A stretch of DNA of 64,000 bases from Elymus sibiricus (taxonomy: Eukaryota > Streptophyta > Magnoliopsida > Poales > Poaceae), in contig CM077676.1 in assembly GCA_039707655.1 (NCBI GenBank), positions 235,536,866 to 235,600,865 on the forward strand, read 5' to 3'. Positions 56,869 to 64,000 of the stretch are shown here, piece after piece. The notes beneath the pieces are model-generated. The model was not told where the DNA came from. It did no database searches and saw only the letters and a program-made list of their open reading frames with translations. The first letter of the stretch is position 1; each line of letters opens with the position of its first letter. A program made the translations under genes and the position numbers.

Positions 56869-58609
56869 TCAGGTTTGCAAAAGCCATCCATCGCTTGGAA
56901 GCTCGATGCCTTTCACACACTGAAGTTCATCTGGCAACAAGCTATTTCGACGAATCTCTGGATATGGTGCTTCATGAAACCCATGGTACGATGTGTAAAC
57001 ACAGTTCCCCCTGGCGAATGGAACTGGCATAGCACGATAATCATCGCGGTGATATGTTCAATGATTGGTTGGATGATCGGATAATTGAGCCCGAGGAACA
57101 GGGAGTGGTTACCGAGGCTGTAAACCCGCCTCCAATTGAATACGCCAGGCCCAACGGAGCTGGGATCTTTCTCGAACATGAAGCAGCCATAGCCATCACA
57201 GTCGCGAACGCCCCATGCATTGTACTACATGTGATTTGATGAAATAGTTGGGTCACTTTGGTACGTGCGAATGAGCATCAAATGCCGACCCTTAGTTGAA
57301 CGAGTGATAAACCACCACCTATTGGCAAGTATATTTCCAGGTCCTAGAATTACAAAGGCGAGGGCAATTTTGTCTACTGCAACAAATCAAATTGGAGACC
57401 AAAAGGACAAAAATATACAATCATGTTCAGAGTATCTGAGGAATTAAGATTATTATAACAGTGACACGGATCATAGCCAGAGAATTGCAAGACCATGGTT
57501 ATAATCATACCCTAATTTTAAAAAAATGCAAATGACTTTCATATTCTAGCAATATGTCATGGTTCAAAGATCATGTAAGAATGAGAGCAAAACAGCTATG
57601 CCAGGGCCTACTCATATTCTACCATAACAGTTAGATGCCAATTGTTCTCATATCAACTCTAACAATAACATGCGTGGTTATAAAAATCTTGGAAATAAGA
57701 GGAACATATAGCAATCATGTGGTTATACTCATAATATCTATTCTAACAATCAGTAGATGCCAATTGTTGTGGTCATAAAAATCTAGGAAATGAGAGGAAC
57801 ATATAGCAATGATGTGGTTATACTCATACTATCTATTCTAAATTTCTAACAATCAACATGCAGTTGTATTCATATGGTAAAGATGAGATGAGATAGAACA
57901 ATTACACGAGGATAGATTCCACCAGTATTTGCAGCCAATTTCTCTGTCCACCGCGTAAACTATTCAATCATGCACTATAACATTAGACAGCAATGGAGGG
58001 TAAACATGATTGATGATGACCCATAACCATGTATGGCGACTGGATTCCAGATAGGCTAATCCCCCATCGAACAAGGCAATGAGCTTGTAATCCATGTAGT
58101 CATCCGATGGTGTGGGCACTTCTCAGATTGCAACCTTCAGCAAACGGAGGTCCAACCAAGTGCCCGACGCCTCTCGTGCGTAATAGGTAGGAGTGTCCGG
58201 TGGGCCACGAGGCTCAATGTCGGCAGTATCCAACGATGGAAGGGTGATCTCTCGCTAGGTGTAGATATCCATGAGACGCCATGGACTACCCGATTCGTGG
58301 ATGAGGACGATCCAGTTGCCCTTCATGCCCGTCCAGTAGTGGTGGCGCATGAAGGACAGGTGGGTGGGGAGTGGTAGCATGTCGAGGGGCATGACGACAA
58401 CCTCTGTAGGATCGTCATGTTGGTGTCTGGGCCACCTACGAGGATCGGGCATCAGCAAGTAGGGTATCTTTAAAAGGGCAGGCCGGCTGCCGATGAGTAG
58501 ACGGTGCATAGACACCGAGCATGGGGCCAGACGCACGGTGCTGAGCAGGTCCATACGACTACATATCTGCTCCAAGAGAACATCAGGGAGGGAATTCCAA
58601 TCGCGGCTC
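56869..58609 (-). pseudogene. F-box/DUF295-type gene remnant, two exons
   Basis: Read on the minus strand. Exon 1 (about 58609 to 57897) starts with an F-box-like stretch, DWNSLPDVLLEQICSRMDL. It continues with DUF295-type sequence: LKIPYLLMPDPR, GNWIVLIHESGSPWRLMDIYT, REITLPSLDTADIEPRGPP, DYKLIALFDGGLAYLESS, IVYAVDREIGCKYWWNL. Stops interrupt it at 58255-58257, 58123-58125 and 57964-57966, all in one frame. Exon 2 begins at 57224 after an AG acceptor (YNAWGVRDCDGYGCFMFEK … WRRVYSLGNHSLFLGLNYP). It shifts frame near 57065 and continues GNCVYTSYHGFHEAPYPEI … GIELPSDGWLLQT to TGA at 56869-56871. There is no ATG at the start (a stop precedes the F-box). In grasses this large family would act as substrate receptors of SCF ubiquitin ligases; this copy cannot. 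Confidence 0.75.
57634..57845. repeat. Imperfect direct repeat in the intron of the F-box pseudogene
   Basis: GATGCCAATTGTT starts at 57634 and again at 57755. Both copies continue with GAGGAACATATAGCAAT and GTGGTTATACTCATA phrases; the first copy has an extra ~35 bases. Confidence 0.75.
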
Positions 58610-59281
58610 TACGTGTCAGTCGGTTTTGCCATTGGGTATTTTAGGGCGTTGAGTGATTGGGGTTTTCGGTGCGTGCGGGCGAGCGGCGAAGTTGATGCGG
58701 GTGGGCGAGCGAAGAAGATGGCGTGTGTGGGCGAGCAATGAATAGGCGAAGATGGTGCGCACGAGCGACCGGGGAAGATGGCGCGAGCGGGTGAGCAGTG
58801 AGCGCTGGAAAACGGTGTGCAGACGAAGATGGGGAAGAGAGGAGGAAGAAGAGGGAGAGATGGGGAAGAAGGTGCATTAAATCTCAATTCTACTAGTTAC
58901 TACTAGTATATACCGTCCTTCGGACTGTAAATAGTTAAGCGGATGACATGTGGGTCTACCTCAAGCGGGCACATATGTCAGTTAACGGAAGAGAGAGGTG
59001 CGTACGCGTAATTGCAGAAGCGTGCTCCACTAGCAGACATGATGGCACTACAGGGTAAGGCTGATTTAGTAACACCAACACGCTGTCTCAGCTTATTAAT
59101 CAAGTGTCCCATCTGCTCCTACGTGTGTTGTCACTTCACTATGAAGACTAGTTGAATAGTTTTCTCTGACCGATGGGGAATAATGGATCGCCAAGACTTC
59201 CTATCTATTTATGCCCCAACTCCCATCCTGTCCAACAACAAGAACCATTGGCGAAGGCTCCCGGCGCCAATTACGTACCTA
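58610..59281. other. Region upstream of the F-box pseudogene
   Basis: 58680-58870 has diverged copies of a GCGA.GAAGATGG phrase (about five), making purine-rich low-complexity DNA. 58890-59281 shows no supported feature. Confidence 0.4.
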
Positions 59282-60133
59282 CTCCCTCCTTCCGGTTTAT
59301 ATACAATTCAATTCAAAAATTTCACCAACAAAGGTAGTAGATGATAAGTTGCAGATTTTTTTTTGAAGTACCACTTTGCAAAAGTACTCAATTAATGGGC
59401 TCATTTTCCTCAAGAAAATATTGTTTACCAACGTATTAATTGCAATGCATGCATGCATGCATGTGTGACAACAAATGACCAGAACTTTTACATGCATTGC
59501 TGAGTTTTCTCTTAATTCTTTTTTTTTTGCGGGGAGTTTTCTCTTAATTCTTGCATGCAATGTTTTAGTGAAGCCTGAAATATGAACATGTGAATGGGAG
59601 GGACTATAACCCTCATGCATGCATGCATGCAACACTCACACGTACACATGCACGCACGCAACACTCACGCATCCATGCAGCACACAACACACGACACAAC
59701 ACAGATGCTCACGCATCCATGTGGCAGACAGCACACGATGCAACATAGACACTCAATGCTCAACCTACATGTGCATGCACACACATACACAGCCAGGGTT
59801 GTTTGCACCAAGGGTTGGATTCCTGTCTCGCCTACGTACAGTTTTGTTTAACTTATTTCTTTCCTCTGCCAACTGACATGTGGGGCCCATAAGCCATGTG
59901 CCAATTTAATCAGACAACAAAGTGCCACGTAGACTATTTGGCCAGTCAACAGAATGCAATACGGTGCTCTACGGTGAGCTAGTGATCGTATAATCACTGC
60001 AAAACATATATAGTGATCGTAATGAAGGTATTCTGAAGTCCAATAATCGTATTGTGCCTTCGCTTCAAATACAGTGACCGCCAGTGTATTTATCTCATTT
60101 CTAGTTGAGCCATATTAACCAGAAAGGAGGTAG
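59282..60133. mobile_element. Stowaway/mariner-like TIR element
   Basis: Left end CTCCCTCCTTCCGGTT and right end AACCAGAAAGGAGGTAG (reverse complement CTACCTCCTTTCTGGTT) form imperfect inverted ends of the CTCCCTCC type, flanked by TA (59280-59281 and 60134-60135). 852 bp, no transposase frame. It carries GCATGCAT microsatellites (59446-59464, 59615-59632) and an ACACA-rich stretch. Confidence 0.5.
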
Positions 60134-60187
60134 TATATATGGACTAGTAGTACTAGTACTACTTTGACGTGTCCCATCAACTCGCAG

Positions 60188-60372
60188 AACGTGGAGAAGC
60201 TTGCTTGCTACGCCCTCTCGCTCGCCTACGCGCGTGGTGGCTCGAAGGACAAGGAGAAGCTTGCTTACTATGCCCTCTCCCTCGCCCCACGCGTGCTGTG
60301 GCTCGCAGGACAAGGAGAACCTTTTGACTACTGCGCGCTCTCCCTCGCCCTCGCCCACGCGGTGGACATGCA
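60188..60372 (+). repeat. Three tandem units of about 60 bp
   Basis: GGAGAAGCTTGCTTGCTACG, GGAGAAGCTTGCTTACTATG and GGAGAACCTTTTGACTACTG each start a unit with GCCCTCTCGCTCGCC or a variant, then GTGGCTCG.AGGACAA. The units are multiples of three, so one plus-strand frame (60164-60481) reads a repeated EKLAYYALSLA peptide. This looks like a decayed repeat rather than a gene. Confidence 0.7.
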
Positions 60373-60544
60373 GCAGTTCATTCGGTGTCAAATTCCTAGA
60401 AGCATATACAGTACTATAGTAGTACTACCATCATTGTTGGACTTCTCGAAGAGGCGAAGAGCCAAGCGCAAGGTTTTATAGGAGTACGAGTAGTCGTACT
60501 ACCATCATTCACTACAGGAATCAGAGAATTTGCCATGAGTCCTC

Positions 60545-60830
60545 TCTTTGCCGTCTGCTAGCGGACGGCACAGATTGTCTTTACCGTCCGCTTCCAGAAA
60601 GCAGACGGCAAAGAAAGGCCTCATGGCAAAGATGGATTTTGCCGTCAGTCCTCTCTTTGCCGTCTGCTAGCGGACGACAAAGAGCCTAAAAAGCGGACGG
60701 CAAAGGTAGGCGGACGGCAACTAGCAAGAAAGCAGACGGCAAAGAGCCAATCTAGGCCCCACTGGAGCGCGTGGCTGGTTAGGTCAAACGGACGGCCTAT
60801 ATGCCGTCTGCTAGCGGACGGCAAAGAAAA
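60545..60830. repeat. CACTA subterminal repeats
   Basis: At least ten copies of GCGGACGGCAAA or AGACGGCAAAG and their complement TTTGCCGTCTGCT in both orientations, some back to back (TGCCGTCTGCTAGCGGACGG at 60660 and 60801 region). Such arrays are binding sites for the element's own DNA-binding protein in CACTA transposons. Confidence 0.85.
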
Positions 60831-60839
60831 CTTTCACTA

Positions 60840-61238
60840 ACACTTTGAAACGGCCGCCGCGCCCCTCTCTCTCTCTCTCTCGCCGCACCCCTCCACTCCC
60901 CTCTCTCTATCTCTCTCTCTCGCCGCCGCGCCCATCACCGCCGACGACCAACCGCCCCACCGCGCCCGTCGCCGCAGCTGACCCACCGCCCCACCGCGCC
61001 CGTAGCTGCCGACGACCCGCCGCCCCACTGCGCCCTGGTGCAGATCCACCGCGCCACCGCCCCACCATCCGCGGCCGCCACCCCGCCCCACCGTCCGCGG
61101 CTGCCACCCCGCCGCCCTGGCCTCCTCCTCCCGCCCCACCCTGCAGCCGCCACGGCCCCCTCGGCCTCCCTCTGCCGTGCGTGGGGAGGAGCAGGCCGAC
61201 CCCGTCTCCCGCTGCCCCGGCCTGGACCCGCCTCCGGT
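60840..61238 (+). other. GC-rich first exon/5' UTR of the CACTA gene
   Basis: CT microsatellite (60866-60925), then Pro/Ala/Arg-rich repeats of CCGCCCCACCGCGCCCGT type, then a donor-like CCGGTGAGTTTTTT at 61236. It is probably untranslated or weakly coding; the next plausible exon begins after TCATGGCAG at about 62660. Confidence 0.45.
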
Positions 61239-61878
61239 GAGTTTTTTTATAATTCTTGTTAGATGAATTTTAAACTAGAAAAGGTTAGAGAACAATGTGT
61301 TAGAAAATGTTAGACTAGAATTTGTTAGAGGGCAATGTTAGAGAAAATGTTAGACTAGAATTTTTTTGTTAGAAAGTGCTAGGGTTAGGCCGTGGTTTGA
61401 TGCGATGAATGAAGTGCTTGATTGATCCTTGTCCCCCATGTCATTGCAACTTGCATCTTGCAAAACACATCAAACAATAAAGCCGATTAGAAGAGTAGAA
61501 GACATAACCGGAAGACAATACAAGCACATGAAAACAGTAAAGATGTTTGCTTTGCTTACCCAATTTGCAATGCCATTTGAGCTCCCAATTGCAGAATGGT
61601 TTAACAATCTCAACACCGTATAACAAATACAAACAATAACAAATTGACAAGATCACATAGACATAGACACATAGTCCAGCTTTTAGCAGTCCACTAAGAA
61701 CATGATAAATAGGAGCATAACAAGGCTCAGATGGGCAGATGGCCACATAGTCTCAAACGGTTCAAATGGGAAATAGGCAGCTCATAAGTACATTACATGA
61801 CAGTAAAACATAAATGGAGAGAATGACTGATGGTCTCATTCTCTCATGGAGTGAATGGCAGTAGACTAAAACTGAAAC
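61239..61878. other. CACTA intron sequence
   Basis: AT-rich with repeated GTTAGA phrases (61258-61375). No ORF I can support. Confidence 0.4.
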
Positions 61879-62360
61879 TCAAGTGAGAGAATCAATGATT
61901 TCCTCCTCCAATTCTGGTTCATCAAGTGAAAGATCTGCAGATTCTAGCATGCCAACACCAGCAAAAGTCTCAACTCCATCTCCCCCAACATCCCACATTC
62001 GGCTTGGCCCAGTTTGATATGCTTGAGAATTCCTTGAAAGAAGGCGATGGTTGTTGTGTGTGTACACCAAATCAGCAGCTCGAGCAGGTGTTAGCTTGTT
62101 TCTTGCAGCACTATGGATGAAACCATATGTGCTCCAATTCCTTTCACAACAAGAGGAAGATGCAGGCTGCCCAAGTACCTTCAATGCTAAATTTTTCAAT
62201 AGCTTTGTGCTGACTCCATGAGTGCCCCACCATTGTTTAGGTTCAAAATCAGCTCTATCTTCAATAGAATCTGGGTTTTCGAAGGCATTCATGAAAAGAG
62301 CAAAATCAGCAAATTCCTTCTTGATGGTTTTGAAATCCTCTTGACCTGGATAGAACCTTC
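61879..62360 (-). pseudogene. hAT transposase C-terminal (dimerisation) domain remnant
   Basis: The minus-strand frame reads FKTIKKEFADFALFMNAF, then the typical hATC pattern: QWWGTHGVSTKLLKNLALKV, LGQPASSSCCERNWSTYGFI, HSAARNKLTPARAADLVYTH. The end is acidic (DEPELEEEIID) with stop at 61879-61881. The catalytic and zinc-finger parts are absent. The frame upstream of ~62360 is microsatellite translation. It is opposite to the CACTA gene and sits in its intron, so it is a nested or captured hAT fragment. Confidence 0.8.
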
Positions 62361-62389
62361 TTGATGCATTTGGATGGAATTGTGTAGTT

Positions 62390-62555
62390 TTTGTAGATAG
62401 ATGGATAGATGCATTTGAATGAATAGATGGATAGATGCATTGGAATATTTTGTTTGTGTAGTATTGGGTAGTTTTGTAGATAAATAGATGGATGGAAGAG
62501 AACAAATTTTGGTAGGTTTTTGTAGATATATAGATAGATAGATGGATGTTAAAAT
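62390..62555. repeat. GATA/GATG microsatellite
   Basis: Repeats of GATGGATAGATGCAT and GATAGATAGATGG, interspersed with GTAGTTTTGTAGAT phrases that recur three times. Confidence 0.85.
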
Positions 62556-62660
62556 TTGGATCATGACGATCTTGATACAAAAAAAGTGAAGAAAAAAATT
62601 TGACACTCGGTGGATCATGATTATATTGTACTAATTTTGTTTACTCTTTGTCATGGCAGG

Positions 62661-63298
62661 TGTTGAAAGATGGTGGGGGCGGGTCCAGAGCGCTCCGCGG
62701 GTACTTCTTCGGTGGTGGCCCGCCGGAGGGCTACTTCCATTCCACCCCTACCTCTCCGGAGAGCGTTGATAGAGAGTATGGGGACACCGGCGGGCGCTTC
62801 TTCATCGGCGTCGTTGTCCACCGGGAGAGGAGGTCGGGGAGGGAAGAAGAGAGGTGGAGGACGTGGCCGCGGGAGAGGTAGGCAGACTGCTACGCCTTCC
62901 TCGCCGCCACCCCCAGCTCATTCACCCGAGCACAGGACTGCTAGGGTGGACCCGTCTGAGGTGGAGGCTACGGGGACTCCGGACCACGAGCCTTGGGTCG
63001 ACGGGCCTTCGGCCCACGAGACTCCGGTCCCAAAGGCTTCGGCCCACGAGACTTTGGCCCACGAGACTCCGGACCAGGACGAGGATCGGGCTACGTCCCA
63101 GGAGACGTCCGGATGGGGTACCTGGCCGGATCCGCCTGAGGGGCCGAGTGGCCATGCTGATGGTGGCGGGGATCAGTTTACTGATAGTGAGGGCGAGGTG
63201 GTTGAGGGGGTCACCGTGTACCAGCGTGGTGGTACACGGCTCCCGCCCCTGCTGGCGACCTGCGAGCAAAGGCCGGTGATTAGGCCTGATGGGGAGAA
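62661..63298 (+). CDS. CACTA En/Spm-type ORF, first coding exon
   Basis: Acceptor TCATGGCAG at about 62660, ATG at 62670. It has a Gly/Arg-rich stretch (about residues 52-72), then a Pro-rich and an acidic low-complexity region with repeated AHETP motifs (about residues 110-140). It ends TVYQRGGTRLPPLLATCEQR … PDGEK at a donor (GTAAGT at 63299). The gene is the accessory DNA-binding protein-like ORF found beside the TNPD-type transposase in grass CACTA elements (Plant transposase, Ptta/En/Spm family). Confidence 0.65.
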
Positions 63299-63378
63299 GT
63301 AAGTGCATTTTCTCTTTTTGTACCTTTTGCCTTCACATTTCTTCAAATATCTAATGCGTTGGCCTTGTCATACTGCAG

Positions 63379-63598
63379 GAGTTGGCTACACGCCAGTGGA
63401 GTCCGCAGGCCCAACAGCGTCCTTGTTGTGCTTTGCCGGCAAAATTTCCCGGGGTTTGTCACGTTGCCCGGTGAGGGTCAGCTTCCACAGCTACGATTGA
63501 GTTGGGAGCACTACTTGGCTGCCCAGGCCCCGCCGGAGGAGATGATCGACGGTGTCTTGTGACACACGAGGGCCGAGATGGTGATCAGAAGCTTTTGG
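63379..63598 (+). pseudogene. CACTA En/Spm-type ORF, second exon with a stop
   Basis: Acceptor CTGCAG before 63379; joins in frame to the previous exon (GEK|SWLHASGVRRPNSVLVV). It reads LCRQNFPGFVTLPGEG, LSWEHYLAAQAPPEEM, then TGA at 63560 (…DGVL stop HTRAEMVIRSFW), probably from CGA. The donor is GTAATT at 63599. The conserved RRPNSVL…FPG pattern supports the family. Confidence 0.7.
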
Positions 63599-63676
63599 GT
63601 AATTTCTCCTTTACACAATTAAAAATTAACAATAGGTAGTTATTGTACTAATCAGTGTTGTCTCGTTTGATTGCAG

Positions 63677-63871
63677 ACCTTCTACAGGTGTGAGGAGGGA
63701 TACGAGGAGGACGCGGCAAAGGTTATCGATACAGAGTGCAAGCGCCTATTACAAAACTTAAGGCACAAGGCTCGGCCGCAGGCTGTTCGAGACTACTACG
63801 CCACGCGTGGTATTAAGAAGGACAAGCCGTTGTGCCGCAAAAAGTTTCTGAAGAAGCATCAGTACATGAAG
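63677..63871 (+). CDS. CACTA En/Spm-type ORF, third exon
   Basis: Acceptor TTGCAG at 63671-63676, donor GTAATT at 63872. Reads TFYRCEEGYEEDAAKVIDTE … RHKARPQAVRDYYATRG, KKFLKKHQYMK: the alpha-helical conserved part of plant En/Spm ORFs. A further exon starts at 63958 (VPPRWCADKMDCWE) and leaves the window. Confidence 0.75.
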
Positions 63872-63957
63872 GTAATTACCTATTCTTAAGGCCTTGTACT
63901 TAGTTTCCTTGATTTGATTCGTAGGCGTAGCGCTCAAATTTCTCTTTACTAACTTAG

Positions 63958-64000
63958 GTGCCCCCGAGATGGTGTGCGGATAAGATGGATTGTTGGGAGG
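63958..64000 (+). CDS. CACTA En/Spm-type ORF, fourth exon (partial)
   Basis: Acceptor AACTTAG before 63958. VPPRWCADKMDCWE matches the WC…W motif that follows the helical part in this family; cut by the window end. Confidence 0.65.
   Translation, partial: MPPRWCADKMDCWE

Larger units (their letters stand above)
60510..64000 (+). mobile_element. CACTA (En/Spm) DNA transposon, 5' portion, running off the window
   Basis: Terminus CACTACAGGAATCAGAG at 60510, followed by subterminal repeats. Then a GC-rich first exon and a multi-exon plus-strand ORF of the plant En/Spm accessory type follow. A 3 bp duplication cannot be checked because the other end is outside; the preceding bases are ATT. Confidence 0.85.

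Noticed and set aside
60845..61240. 131-codon Pro/Arg-rich ORF as a real protein
   Set aside because: Low-complexity translation of a GC-rich first exon or UTR, open on both strands.

Overview
The window is intergenic DNA of a large grass genome, most likely a Triticeae species (wheat, Aegilops, barley or rye group). The clearest sign is a copy of the BARE-1/WIS/Angela Ty1-copia family, recognisable by its LTR ends and polypurine tract. Other signs are several Ty3-gypsy families with 4 kb LTRs, grass-type Helitron ends and a CACTA transposon. I see no intact host gene, rRNA or tRNA. The only host-like gene is a broken F-box/DUF295 gene. Almost everything else is nested transposable elements.

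Layout. (1) 1-4481: 3' half of a non-autonomous gypsy-like element (Gypsy-N) with one 1211-codon ORF and its 3' LTR. (2) 4520-15895: an old Tat/Retand-type gypsy (Gypsy-R) with 5' LTR, PBS and a decayed gag-pol. Its pol is split by a 4.26 kb solo LTR (10029-14284), and its 3' LTR is missing. (3) 15896-23236 and 54915-56413: Gypsy-A, a derivative with LTRs of about 4.1 kb, an iMet-type PBS, one leader ORF and about 2.4 kb of non-coding DNA in place of gag-pol. Both of its outer ends are lost. (4) 23237-54914: Gypsy-B, a complete Tekay-like chromovirus inserted in the 3' LTR of Gypsy-A with target duplication CCTAG. It has a leader ORF, gag, protease, RT, RNase H, integrase and a chromodomain, all in one frame with nonsense codons. 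(5) Inside Gypsy-B, a reverse-oriented run of Helitrons (23727-32507) sits exactly between A and T of the 5' LTR. A reverse-oriented Angela-type copia (38383-47416, duplication GACAA) splits the gag zinc knuckle. (6) 56414-60509: F-box/DUF295 pseudogene (minus strand), a Stowaway/mariner-like TIR element and a 60 bp tandem repeat. (7) 60510-64000: 5' end of a CACTA element with subterminal repeats, the first exons of an En/Spm-type ORF and a hAT transposase remnant in its intron; it runs off the window.

How it fits together. The order of events can be read from the nesting: Gypsy-A, then Gypsy-B inside it, then the Helitrons and copia inside Gypsy-B. The solo LTR entered Gypsy-R separately. 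The two Gypsy-B LTRs differ little by eye, so that layer is comparatively young, yet its polyprotein already has at least six stops. Gypsy-A and Gypsy-B look like a non-autonomous/autonomous pair of one clade. They share the PBS, the leader ORF at the same distance from it, a hairpin just before the polypurine tract, and LTRs starting TGTAACA. All statements about families rest on reading motifs; no database search was possible.
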